A stretch of DNA of 64,000 nucleotides from Gambelia wislizenii (lineage: Eukaryota > Chordata > Lepidosauria > Squamata > Crotaphytidae), in contig JAUMIR010000003.1 of NCBI GenBank assembly GCA_030847615.1, positions 288,542,265 through 288,606,264 of the forward strand, read 5' to 3'. Below are positions 44,174 to 55,591 of the stretch, in pieces. Position 1 is the stretch's first letter, and each line of letters begins with the position of its first letter. A model generated the notes under the pieces. That model made no database searches. It had not been told where the DNA came from and saw only the letters and a program-made list of their open reading frames with translations. A program made the translations under genes and the position numbers.

Positions 44174-46318
44174 TCAGCCTCCTGCCCTCTGGAGGCCTCC
44201 TCTACAACCTGCATTGCCCTGTGAAGGGGCAAATTGTCTTGAGGGAAAGGTAGGTCTTGCCCAGGAGGGATGAAAGGAACAAGAATCCCTTTGTTTTCTG
44301 AATTCCCTAGGTGATCTGAAGGAGGGGATTGGTTGAAAGGTCCATTTAGTGCCTCTCCTGTCCCCTCTTCTGAACATAGTAGGCATAGCCTGCTTTTTAT
44401 CCTTCATTTCTACTAAGATATCCTTCAGCTTTCTTCCCCAAACACTTTGACCCTTTGAAGGGAGTGGTTGAAAGGCTGGCCCTAGAGTGTGTGTCCATGT
44501 CCCAGTACTTTAGCCACGTGGAGCATCTCGCCACAGCCACAGCTCCTATGGGCCGAGCCACAAAGGTCATGGCATCTTGCATGGTGTCCGCCACGAACTG
44601 CAAATGTCCTATAGACCTTGGAAAGGGATCTATGTAGGGTTGGGAGGTCCATTTCCACCCCTTGAAGAATATCCTCTACCCACAGGAGGGCTGCCCTGGA
44701 GAATAGGGATCCAGCTGCTGAGGCCCTTATGGCAAGGGCTGCAGCTTCATGGGTCTTTTTAAAAGCTCCCTCTGATCCTTTTTCTTCGGTGTCCTTGAGG
44801 AAGCCCTCGCCCTTTTTGGGTGCTAGCGAACCAGCCAAGGAAGGCCACCGGGGTGGGGTGGGGTCAACTGTGGGGACCTTCAGGGTGTCCAGAATCCTAT
44901 ACCCACAGCCATCAGGGGGCACCAAGGGGGTCCCAACACCACTGCCCAGATCAGGCAGTCAAAAGAAAGGCCATTCCCTCTCCCCACTCCTCAGGGGATT
45001 CCAGCGGTGGATCAGGGGATGAACTTCTCCCGCAGAACATCTCAGGCCTTGAGCAGGAAAAGAAGGATATCTCCTATGACAAGGAGGAGGGCGAGTGGTA
45101 GGATACAGAGACGGATCGCTATGAGCAGTCTGACAGGCTTTTTCATGCAGAGAACTTTGGCCCCCTGCTGGCAAAAGGAGCATATACCTTGGACCTGACC
45201 TCCAGACCTGAACTTCAGGCCTTCCAGGGGCAAGCAACCACAGAACTGAATGAAAGGGGCGCCTCAGTCTTGAGACTACCCAAGGTGGAAGGGAAAGAAA
45301 TGCCCTTCCCATCAATTTTCATGTACATAGTAAAATCAGAGTGGGAGAAGCCATTGCAGGGAAAACCAGGTTCCTGCTGGCACAAAAAATTTATAGCCCC
45401 TGTAAACAGGTTCCCTTGATTAGCAGGGGAGGGTCCTCTTGCTTCCAAGAGACACTATAGTCCCGTTCATTGCCTTGGCTGTTTGGCAGGGTGTATTGAG
45501 GGGAGGCCTCTTGCCTATATTGGCGAGGTGTGCCTTCCTCCAAGGAGGGGTGTCATCCTCTTGTTCTATGCAGGCTTGTTCTTTGCAGGCTTGGGAGTGG
45601 CGGTAATTGGAGTGAGGCTGCACCTCTTAAGTTTGAAGTGGCAAGTGCGCGGTAATGTGCCTCTGTCACAACCCCCATGGCATGCTGCTCAGAGGCTCTA
45701 GGTCCCTCCAATGTGGGGTTGGGTGGGGGAGGCTTTCAAGATCGTGGACGCTAGACTCATTGGCCACATGGTCACCTTCTTCTACCTCCTCCCCCGGCGG
45801 AGACTGAAAATGGTGTGAAGCGCCTGCTGCTTCCGCAGGGAGGTGTTGCCACATGCAAAGCGTCTCTGCCGAAAGGGCTAACTGGGTTGCTGTCAAGTGC
45901 AGGACTGTGGAGCATCTGGGGTGGGCCAGGGATTTCTCCACCATTCAATCTTCCCCCTTCCGAATTGTCGCCGCAAGTACTTCCCTGTCCGATGATCTCC
46001 GGGGTGCTCTTGGATGTTCCTACTGGTAGCCCAGTCCTCCGCACTCCTGCCTCACCTGCAGAAGGACCATCGGTGGTAGGGGAGCTATGATTTGCAGCCT
46101 CTCGCCCTCCTGCGCCTACTGAAGTTTCCAGCAGCGGGGGTGGCTTTTTGGCTTTTGCCAGGGGGTATTTGTGGAGCAGACCTGCATGGCTTTGTCCTTC
46201 GACACTCGTTGCTTTTTCTTTTTGGCATCCGCCGGTGCCATCCAGAGAACAGGGGGATGGAAGGGAGGCTGTTCTGAAAAAGTGGTGGAGAAGGAAAAAC
46301 TGGGAGAGAGAAAGGCAA
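44174..46318 (-). pseudogene. DIRS-2 gag-like region
   Basis: The conserved DIRS Gag block is spread over two frames: GSEGAFKKTHEAAALAIRAS and LFSRAALLWVEDILQGVEMD (44,925-44,482), then QFVADTMQDAMTFVARPIGA and HSRASLSTTPFKGSKCLGK (44,603-44,397). The N-terminal region up to about 46,318 is basic and Pro/Ser-rich (MPKRKSNECRRTKPCR). Its function is inferred from position and from similarity to other vertebrate DIRS elements. Confidence 0.65.
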
Positions 46319-46490
46319 GGTTTTTCTGTTTTTTGTTTTTTAAAGGAAGGGCAGACGGAGATCTACAGAGGGTAGAAAAAGAGGGAAGACCTGGAAAAGG
46401 TAGGAAGGTACGTAGAAAGGAGAGAAAAATGGAGAGAAGAGAACGTAAGCTCTGCTCTGGGTGAAGGCAGGAAGAAGAACTGGCCTCGTG

Positions 46491-46618
46491 GAGGACTGGA
46501 GGGGAGGAGTCAACGGTCCTCTCCAGCTATTGCAAGACTTAACCTTCTTCTTCCTGCCTCTTCTCTGGGTGATGAAGGAAGCATCTCAACAGTAATGGAT
46601 TCCTCCTCTCACCAACTC
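46491..46618. repeat. DIRS-2 inverted terminal repeat, right copy (element 5' end)
   Basis: Reverse complement of 41,003-41,126 with a short AAG-rich length difference. Confidence 0.88.
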
Positions 46619-47109
46619 AGAATCAAGTATATTACAAGTAGGATAAAACCATCCTATTAAAATTTGCATTCCAGGCCTCTGAATATAATGTTTCTATCAG
46701 TACACTAGGAATTCTAACCCAAAATGGATACTCCTTTATCAACTGGAAACAATGGGCATTGTGTTTTCTTTCATTTATGCCTTGTAACACGTATCTTGGT
46801 TTCTTTTTAAAAAATTGCTCTAAAGCTTTTTCCTCTTCTAGCACAACAAGTTGGCAAGAACAGCATAAATGGTAGAACCTTTGTCCTTTGAAAAACAAAG
46901 TAATTACAGACCAGTCAATATGGGAGAGAGAATATCTTATTTATTTGGTACCAACTGTAAACACAACTATATGATTCCCTAAAAGCACGTGACTCAAACT
47001 AGATGTTATTTTAAAATATGTGCTAACAGGTTGAGGTGAAACTCAGATTTATATTAAAGTTGTGATCAAATTTTGCTCTGCTTCATTCAGCACTAGAAAT
47101 GTCAAAAGA

Positions 47110-48566
47110 TGAAATTATTGACATTCTATGTGCTAGGAGCCTTTAAAAAGGGGAATCAAAATAAAAAATAAAATGAATGGGGGATTTCAACTATCCTGAT
47201 ATTTGTTGGAAGTCCAACAAAGTCCAACTTTGCCAAGAATTTAGGTCCAACAAATTCCTCATTGCCTTGCAAACAATTTCATTGTCCAGGTGGATAAGGC
47301 AACAAGGAGATCAGCTATTTTAAATCTGATCCTAACCAACGGGGATGACCTGGTTAATGGCGTGGAAGTGGCAGGATCCTTAAGGGGGAGTGACGCTGTT
47401 CTCCTAGAGTTTGTTATACAGAGGAAAGGGAAAGCCAAGCATAGTCAGACATTCATACTAGACTTTAAGAAAGCTGATTTCAGAAAACTTAGGGAATTAC
47501 TTGGGGTGATCCCATGGTCAGCAATATTAAAAGAGAAGGGAGTTCATGAGGGATGTGAGTTTCTAAAAAGTGAGATATTGAAGGGGCAACTTGAAACAGT
47601 TCCAATGAGGAGGAAAAAGGGGAGGTGCCCAGTGCTATTCAACATCAATGACTTGGATGAAGGAATAGAGGAATAGAGGGTATGCTTATCAAGTTTGCAG
47701 GTGACACCAAATTAGGAGGTAGTTAATACCCCAGAGGACAGGATCAGAATCCAAAATGACCTCAACAGATTAGAAAGCTGGGTCAATACTAACAAAATGA
47801 ATTTCAACAGGGAGAAATGTAGGGTACTACACTTGGACAGTAAAAATGAAAAGCATAGATATAGGATGGGTAACACATGGCTTGAGAACAGTACATGAGA
47901 AAAGGATCTAGGAGTCTTAGTGGACCACAAGCTGAACATGAGTCAGCAGTATGATGTAACAGCTAAAAATGCCAATGCGATTCTAGGCTGCATTAATATG
48001 AGTGTAGTGTCTAGATCAAGAGGCGTAATAGTGCCACTGTATTCTGCATTGGTCAGACCTCACCTTGAATACTGTGTCCAGTTCTGGGCACAATTCAGGA
48101 AGGATATTGAGAAGCTGGAACGTGTCCAGAGTAGGGCGACAAGGATGAAGGGAGGTCTGGAAGCTTGCCCCATGAGGAGCAGCTTAGGGAGCTGGGCATG
48201 TTTAGTCTGGAGAAGAGAAGGTTGAGAGGTGGCGTGATAGCCATGTTTAAATATTTGAAGGGATGTCATACTGAGGATGGAGCAAGCTTGTTTTCTGCTG
48301 CTTCAGAGACTAGGACACAGAACAACGGGTTCAAACTACAGGAAAAGAGATTCCACCTAAACATTAGGAAGAACTTCCTGACATTAAGAGCTGTTCGGAA
48401 GTGGAATACACTGCCTTGTAGTGTGGTGGGGTTTCCTTCTTTGGAGGTTTTTAAACAGAGGCTGGATGGCCATCTGTCGGGAATGATTTGATTGTGCATT
48501 CCTGCATGGCAGGGGGTTGGACTGGATGGCCCTTGTGGTTTCCTTCCAGCTCTATTATTCTATGAA
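47110..48566 (+). mobile_element. CR1 LINE with most of RT deleted
   Basis: It starts in the endonuclease (GGFQLS/NYPD-like phrase near 47,180; ILNLILTNGDDLVNGVEV at about 47,320). At about 47,630 it jumps from endonuclease text to 'PVLFNINDLDEGIE', a deletion of the RT core. It then runs through the CR1 C-terminus: VLVDHKLNMSQQ, YSALVRPHLEYCVQFWA and FHLNIRKNFLTLRAVRKWN. It ends in the CR1-type CTATTATTCTATGAATG terminus. Stops and frameshifts are present. Confidence 0.85.
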
Positions 48567-49300
48567 TGAAGTTTTGAAGAATATATTGGGACAAAGATAT
48601 GTAATTAAGTTCATCATTTTAAAATAAATTCATGTTGATTCTAATTGGGATGGCCACATTATGTCACCAGACGTTTCAATTGTAACAATGAAAATTGATG
48701 TTACAATGCTATAGCCCCCAGGCTGTAAGATTATTCAGATGTCTCATTTTGAGGGCAGGGTGGTGGTGTCATCTTAATCCCCTTTGAAGGCATTTGGTAG
48801 TTAGGATTGCATTCAGTAAACAGAGAGTCAACAACTGTAGAGATTCTGAAGTAAGGAGACCTTTGCAAATTGAATGGTTTTCAACAGTGGAACTTGGAGG
48901 GGCAATCTCTTCTCCTTACCACAGAACTGCTCGCACCCCCAAAACCTGCTCTGGGGGGTCAGGAAATGGAGTATGCTATTTTTCAGGTGATGTGGAGGGC
49001 TTCAAAGAGAAGGGGAAATGAAAAAATGCCATTGCACTGATAGTCAGCCTCTAGCTTGAGCTTGGATTTAGCCCACAATATTTTTTCCAATCTGTGCCAT
49101 CTCCTCCTCTGCTACTATTACACTACTGGGTTTGATCCAGACTTAGTCATGCTTAGAGCAGATCAACTGAAATGGGTGAGATTCTAATAGGGTTGTCATT
49201 AACTGGACTAACTGATTTCAGCTGGTCTACTCTGAACATGACAAATTCATATATACTAACATTGCTAACAAAACCCTTTAAGATTGTATATGCTATCTTT
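48567..49300. other. Intergenic, nothing recognised
   Basis: No known domains or repeat ends are visible between the CR1 terminus and the likely GABPA 3' UTR. Confidence 0.45.
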
Positions 49301-51955
49301 TAAAATGCACAGAAGTCCAAAATTTTTGCTGTGTAAAATTTTATTTTCTTACTTTACTATATTGACAATTTTATGCACAAATATTTTAGAGTAAAAATAG
49401 AAATAATTGTTTCATGTAAAATTACCAAAAAATTCAACACAAAAAGAAATACATAATTATCAGAATATGTGTCCTTTAAGAGTAAAAATGTATGCAAAAC
49501 CCCTCCATTTACAAAAATTTGTGAATATAACATTTATATTTCAGTTCTGACAACCACTGAACGTTGTTTGATATACAATAATCTATACCCTCTTACTAAA
49601 GATCTCAAATTAGTCACAGATTGTCCCCCATGAAAAAATCTGTTAAACATGTAATGGATTGGACCTGAGTCAAGTCAGGCTTAGGGTACATCCACTGAAA
49701 TTAATGGAACTTAAGTTAGTTATGACTAACTTTTTCTACTGATTTCAGTAGATCTAATTAAGTATGACAAAGTGTGGACCCAGGCCAGTTTTTTGGGTTT
49801 TTTTTTTAAACACATCTATATTTTATAAATGGGTAAAATATTGTAAGACATCCAGCAAATCTACCAAGGAAGTATAAGGAAAATATAAAGGTCAGGAAAC
49901 AATCCAGTGTATACAAAAGAACAGCCATATGCCACGTTTCCTAATATGGCTTAGTCTATTATGTGCATAGCTGAGTATATCTATGGCAATATTAAATACA
50001 TGTAGCCTTGTAATTACATGTATTTAATTTACAAGCTTCTACAATGAAACTTTAGAAGTCTGATACACTACAAATATATTTTTAAGGGGAGAATATGAAC
50101 TAGGAATAAGAGTAACGTTGCTTATCTTTCTTAATGCTGCACAATCTTAAAGCCCGTTTTTACAGAGTTGCACCCAATCTGCTCTGATCTAATGGCTTCT
50201 GCTATGCATGGAAGTGACATATGATTAAAGTGGGCTTTTTTTTACCATAATTGTCCTTCAGAATTGGACAAATATATTCTCAATTAGTTTGAAGGACAGA
50301 CCCTGTGTTCTATTACACACAAGTCCCACTGGACTTAACTGCCCAAGTATATTAAATGCTTGCTTTCTCTAAGATGATATTTCAGTATCACAGAATGTTT
50401 CTCTAAGATTTTACAAGAAAACCACATTGAGGACTGTGGAAATCAGTGGAACTCTTAAGGTAACTACAGGCATAGCCTAATGTCCTGGGGCTAAGCCATA
50501 TTTTATGTTCATTGTTTATTACTATAAGTCTGATGCTCAATTCTGAATGATTTGCTCATAAAGGATGAAGATCCGCTGTGTAAAATCTGTGCTTTTACTG
50601 ATTGTTAAGTGAAATCACAACTTCTAACAGGTTTGTTCTTTTAATTATGATTCATTAAAAAGCCCACATTTAGAACATAATGATATATATATATACATAT
50701 ACTCTCTCTTTCTCTCTCTCTCTCTCTCTATCTATCTCCAGAAATTTAAGGTGAAGAAGAAACAAAAGTATAGCTCTGAATGTATCTTTCGGGTTTTTAT
50801 ATGGTGGCTAAAAGACCATAATGAAGAATATACAGGAGTAAACAAAGCATGAGTATCACTATCTCTGGATTTAAACTGTATCTCACTTCTTAAAATATTA
50901 TCAAATCACTGAACTTTTTGTGTAGTCGGAATAAACACACCCTTTTATTTCCAAAGCACCAAAACAACAGCTTGGAAACCAAGTAACTTAAAGAAACCAC
51001 ATTTTTATTTTAATATGGTAGTCTATATAACATAAGGAAGTCAAACTTCCATTTCTTACCAGTTTAGCTGCAGATTATGCTTTGCTTCTAAACAGGAAGG
51101 GGCTTCTGTCTGTGATTAACCTAAATCTTCAGTTCAAAGTCAGCTACAGTGCAAGTATATGCAGAATCAGCTGATATACTCTGCAGTGTAAATTAAATCA
51201 AACCAAGCCTAGTCTTTGGATGAGAGACAGCATCTCCTAACAGGAAAAATATTTATTTATTTATTTACCAGACATTAAACTTAGCAAAGTCTCTCAAGAT
51301 AATTAAGCATTTCCCCACAAATATGCATATTATCTACATTTTATATCAAAATACTCATAATTGGTTTTTGACCTTATTGGACTTAAACTTGGATGTCTTT
51401 CTTCAGCAGTGGTCTTTGGTTCTGCTGATATTACACTTCTTTTGCTCTAAGGAACAGAGAAATTACTTGAAGAATCTGGAACTTCTCAGTGTTTCTTACA
51501 GCTTGGCATATTTACATAATAATAAGCATGGCTCGTAGAAGCTCCTCTATCTCTGGAAATATATTACATTCCATCTGGTAGCTTAAGAACAGAAGTGCAA
51601 AGAACTCAACTCAAAATAATGACTGCTGTATGTTTTGTAAATGCTTCAGTTTTTTAAAATGCTGGAAAAACATTAGTAGGGCATAACATAGCACCAACAA
51701 ATTTTTGGGTTTTCTTACCAATTCCAGTCTGTAGTTAACAAATGCTTTCATGTAGAACAATCTGTGGAGTGCCATCAACATACATTAAATATATAATTTT
51801 TAGTGAAAAAAATCCAAATTTATGGAAGTCTCAATTCTTTGTAGAAAACCATGCATATTGAACTGCCAAGGAATAAAAGAAGCTCCTATTTTAAGACCAA
51901 AAACTGCTCAGTATACAATAAAGGCCTCATGCGTCCAAGCTTTTGGTCCAGGTGC
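49300..51955 (-). other. GABPA: Probable GABPA 3' UTR, extent uncertain
   Basis: This AT-rich, repeat-poor stretch lies directly downstream of the GABPA stop codon. Poly(A) signals on the - strand (AATAAA) can be read at 50,515-50,520 and 49,340-49,345, among others. A long 3' UTR is known for mammalian GABPA. A CT/TA microsatellite interrupts it at about 50,686-50,736. The true end cannot be fixed from the sequence. Confidence 0.4.
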
Positions 51956-52184
51956 TTAGTTATCTTTTTCTGTTTGTAGAGATGCTGTAGCTAATGCAAC
52001 TGCTGTGACTGGTTGTGCAATGCCATGGAGCTGCATCTTTGCCAGTTTCTTTTGCTCACATTCTGTAACCAACCGGTTCAGCTCTGCTGCACTGTACCCA
52101 ATGAGAGTCTTCAAGTCACAGACAAACTTGTACACAAACCTCTTGCCTTGTACTTTGCAGATCATGTCCCCATCATAGTAATAC
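51956..52184 (-). CDS. GABPA: GABPA last coding exon: end of ETS domain and C-terminus
   Basis: The exon begins (52,184) with one base that completes the Arg codon split by the intron. It then reads [20 protein letters not shown], the last ETS beta-strands, followed by [19 protein letters not shown] and the C-terminal helices that bind the GABPB ankyrin repeats. It ends SLQTEKDN and a stop at 51,956-51,958. It appears identical to the mammalian C-terminus. The acceptor AG is at 52,186-52,185. GABPA/NRF-2 activates nuclear genes for mitochondrial respiration and many housekeeping promoters by binding GGAA sites. Confidence 0.98.
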
Positions 52185-52659
52185 CTTCATTGAGAAATAA
52201 AAGGAAACCAAAAGTTCTTGAAAAGTAACTGAAGCTGACTGACACAGAAGAATGGTACTTTAATTGACAAATTCAGCATTGGAGCTTTGTTCAAATACAT
52301 CCCTCTGATAATCTGTGACTTGCTACAGAGCAATTTAATACACATCAGAGTGTATGAGATCTACTGAACCCTCTCAAGTACCGTATATTCCGGCGTATAA
52401 GACGACTTTTGAGCACTCAAAAGTGCCCTCCAAAATTGACAGTCGTCTTATACGCCGGATACACTTTGCTTCACCTGCCTGCCTATCTCCTGCCTCTTCG
52501 CAAACGGAGCGAAGAGGCAGGAGATCGGGCAGGGGGTGAAGCAAAGTGCTCCTCCCTGCCACCCGCCTACCCCCCGCGCTTCCACCCCCCCTCCCGAAAG
52601 GCGCGGAACCGCGGCTTTGGGGGGGGTGGCTAGGAAGCCCCCTCCTCCCTTCCCCCACC

Positions 52660-54830
52660 CACTCCCCGTGAATCAACCCCCCTCCCTGAAAGCCGCAGAA
52701 CCGCGGCTTTCAGGGAGGGGGGGTGGCGGAGAACCCCCTCCTCCCTTCCCCCCGCCCACCCACCCCCGCTCGCCCACCCACCCCCCGACCTGAAAGCAGC
52801 GGAATCCGCTGCTTTCAGGGAGGGGGGGCGGAGAAGCCCCCTCTGTCCCAAACCCCCGCCCACCCACCCCCCGCTCGCCCACCCCCCTCCCTGAAAGCAG
52901 CGGAACCGCTGCTTTCAGGGAGGAGGGGGCGGAGAAGCCCCCTCCGTCCCTTCCCCCCGCCCACCCCCCGCTCGTCCACCCCCCTCCCTGAAAGCAGCGG
53001 AATTGCTGCTTTCAGGGAGGGGGGGCGGAGAAGCCCCCTCCGTCCCTTCCCCGCTCGCCCACCCCCCTCCGTCCCTTCCCCCCGCCCACCCACCCCGCTC
53101 GCCCACCCCCCTCCCTGAAAGCAGCGGAATCGCTGCTTTCAGGGAGGGGGGGGCGGAGAAGCCCCCTCCGTCCCTTCCCCCCGCCCACCCCCCCGCTCGC
53201 CCACCACCCTCCCTGAAAGCAGCGGAATCGCTGCTTTCAGGGAGGGGGGGGCGGAGAAGCCCCCTCCATCCCTTCCCCCCGCCCACCCCCCGCTCGCCCA
53301 CCCCCCTCCGTCCCTTCCCCCCGCCCACCCACCCCGCTCGCCCACCCCCCTCCCTGAAAGCAGCGGAATCGCTGCTTTCAGGGAGGGGGGGCGAAGAAGC
53401 CCCCTCCGTCCCTTCCCCCCGCCCACCCACCCCCGCTCGCCCACCACCCTCCCTGAAAGCAGCGGAATCGCTGCTTTCAGGGAGGGGGGGCGAAGAAGCC
53501 CCCTCCGTCCCTTCCCCCCGCCCACCCACCCCCGCTCGCCCACCACCCTCCCTGAAAGCAGCGGAATCGCTGCTTTCAGGGAGGGGGGGGCGGAGAAGCC
53601 CCCTCCGTCCCTTCCCCCCGCCCACCCCCCCGCTCGCCCACCACCCTCCCTGAAAGCAGCGGAATCGCTGCTTTCAGGGAGGGGGGGCAGAGAAGCCCCC
53701 TCCGTCCCTTCCCCCCGCCCACCCCCCCGCTCGCCCACCCCCCTCCCTGAAAGCAGCCCCCTCCGTCAGCCCCCTCCGTCCCTTCCCCCCGCCCACCCCC
53801 CCGCTCGCCCACCACCCTCCCTGAATCGCTGCTTTCAGGGAGGGGGGGCAGAGAAGCCCCCTCCGTCCCTTCCCCCCGCCCACCCCCCCGCTCGCCCACC
53901 CCCCTCCCTGAAAGCAGCGGAATCGCTGCTTTCAGGGAGGGGGGGGCGGAGAAGCCCCCTCCGTCCCTTCCCCCCACCCACCCCCCGCTCGCCCACCCCC
54001 CTCCCTGAAAGCAGCGGAATCGCTGCTTTCAGGGAGGGGGGGCGGAGAAGCCCCCTCTGTCCCTTCCCCCCGCCCACCCCCCCGCTCGCCCACCACCCTC
54101 CCTGAAAGCAGCGGAATCGCTGCTTTCAGGGAGGGGGGGCGGAGAAGCCCCCTCCGTCCCTTCCCCCCACCCACCCCCCGCTCGCCCACCCCCCTCCCTG
54201 AAAGCAGCGGAATCGCTGCTTTCAGGGAGGGGGGGCGGAGAAGCCCCCTCCATCCCTTCCCCCCGCCCACCCCCCGCTCGCCCACCCCCCTCCCTGAAAG
54301 CAGCGGAACCGCTGCTTTCAGGGAGGGGGGGCGGAGAAGCCCCCCTCATTTCCCCCCTGCTCATCTTTCCCCCTCCCTCCCTTCCCCCCGCCCACCCCCC
54401 CCGCTCATCCCCCCCTTCCCTGAAAGCAGTGGAACCGCTGCTTTCAGGGAGGGGGGGTGGAGAAGCCCCCTCCCTCCCTTCCCCCGCGCACCCCCCCGCT
54501 CATCCACCCCCCTCATTTCCCCCTGCTCATCTTCCCCCCTCCCTCCCTTCCCCCCACCCACCCCCCGCTCGCCCACCCCCCTCCCTAAAAGCAGTGGAAC
54601 CGCTGCTTTCAGGGAGGGGGGGCGGAGAAGCCCCCTCCTCCCTTCCCCCGCCCACCCCCCCCGCTCATCCACCCCCCTCCCTGAAAGCAGCGGAACCGCT
54701 GCTTTCAGGGAGGGAGGGTGACGGAGAAGCCCCCTCCTCCCTTTCCCCTGCCCACTCCCCATGCATCCACCCCCCTCCCTGAAAGCCACGGAAACGCGCT
54801 TTCAGGGAGGGGGGCTGGGAAGCCCCCTAC
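52660..54830. repeat. Minisatellite of about 20 GC-rich hairpin units
   Basis: Units of roughly 95-130 bp alternate C-rich spacers (cccgcccaccccccgctcgc) with a palindrome. The commonest form has arms CTGAAAGCAGCG and CGCTGCTTTCAG around GAAT, extended by CCCTCC/GGAGGG. Some units differ in both arms at once (GCCGC/GCGGC in the unit at about 52,690), so pairing is kept. Long proline-rich open frames on both strands are artefacts of the base composition. Confidence 0.9.
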
Positions 54831-54949
54831 TCCCTGCCCCCCTCCACCCTCCGCCCAGCCACCCCCCTTCCCCAAAGGCTCGCTTTGGAGAGGGGGGTGG
54901 CTGCGAAGCCCCCTCCCCCCTGCCACCCTCCACGCAGCCTCCCCCCTTC

Positions 54950-55470
54950 CCCAAAGCCCCGTTTGGCCGCACAGCCTGCGGATCCCCCTCCTGCGCTCCC
55001 TCCTGGGAGCGCAGGAGGGGCATGCAGAGGCTGCGCGGCCAAACCGCGATTCGCCCCTTCTCCCCACCTTCCTGGAAGGTGGGGAGAAGGGGCGAACGTG
55101 CCCGGTTTGGCCATACGGATCCCCCTCCTGTGCTCCCTCCTGGAAGGGAGCGCAGGAGGGGCATGCAGAGGATGCGTGGCCAAACCGCGATTCGCCCCTT
55201 CTCCCCACCTTCCTGGAAGGTGGGGAGAAGGGGCGAACGTGCCCGGTTTGGCCGTACAGCCTCCGGATCCCCCTCCTGTGCTCCCTCCTGGAAGGGAGCG
55301 CAGGAGGGGCATGCAGAGGCTGCGCGGCCAAACCCGCAATTCGCCCCTTCTCCCCACCTTCCTGGAAGGTGGGGAGAAGGGGCGAACGTGCCCCTTTTGG
55401 GCGCACAGCCTCCGCATCCTCCTCCTGCGCTCCCTCCTGGAAGGGAGCGCAGGAGGGGCATGCGGGGGCT
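54950..55470. repeat. Second tandem array with 23-bp-arm perfect palindromes
   Basis: Units of about 140-150 bp each contain two palindromes. One is a 47-base sequence whose arms TTCGCCCCTTCTCCCCACC... mirror exactly (starts near 55,050, 55,190 and 55,341). The other has CTCCTG(T/C)GCTCCC arms against GGGAGCGCAGGAG. Confidence 0.88.
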
Positions 55471-55591
55471 ATGCGTTGGAAGAGGGGGGTCGTCTTATAG
55501 GGCGAATATATCACAAACTCTGCATTTCCCCTTAAAAATTGGGGGGGTCGTCTTATACGCCGGGTCGTCTTATACGCCGGAATATACGGTA

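Larger units (their letters stand above)
40961..46618 (-). mobile_element. DIRS-2: second, divergent DIRS retrotransposon
   Basis: A 5.7-kb element with the same layout as DIRS-1 (gag, RT/RNase H, recombinase; - strand) but clearly different protein and terminal sequences. Inverted terminal repeats (41,003-41,126 and 46,491-46,618) and an internal complementary region (41,230-41,291) are present. ORFs carry few breaks per domain, so it may be younger than DIRS-1, but key residues are damaged. Confidence 0.88.
52381..55589. mobile_element. 3.2-kb TA-flanked terminal-inverted-repeat element filled with palindromic satellites, in a GABPA intron
   Basis: The ends CCGTATATTCCGGCGTATA and its exact reverse complement lie at 52,381 and 55,589, each flanked by TA (52,379-52,380; 55,590-55,591), as in Tc1/mariner-type elements. 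The inner terminal sequence AAGACGAC is repeated two to three times near the right end. No transposase is encoded. The interior is made of hairpin arrays: about 20 units at 52,660-54,830, then three to four larger units at 54,950-55,470. It fills 69% of the intron between the two exons that form the ETS domain. Confidence 0.8.

Noticed and set aside
52660..54830. CRISPR-like appearance: regularly spaced palindromic repeats
   Set aside because: Vertebrate nuclear context, spacers are themselves repetitive, no cas genes, and the array lies within transposon-type ends.
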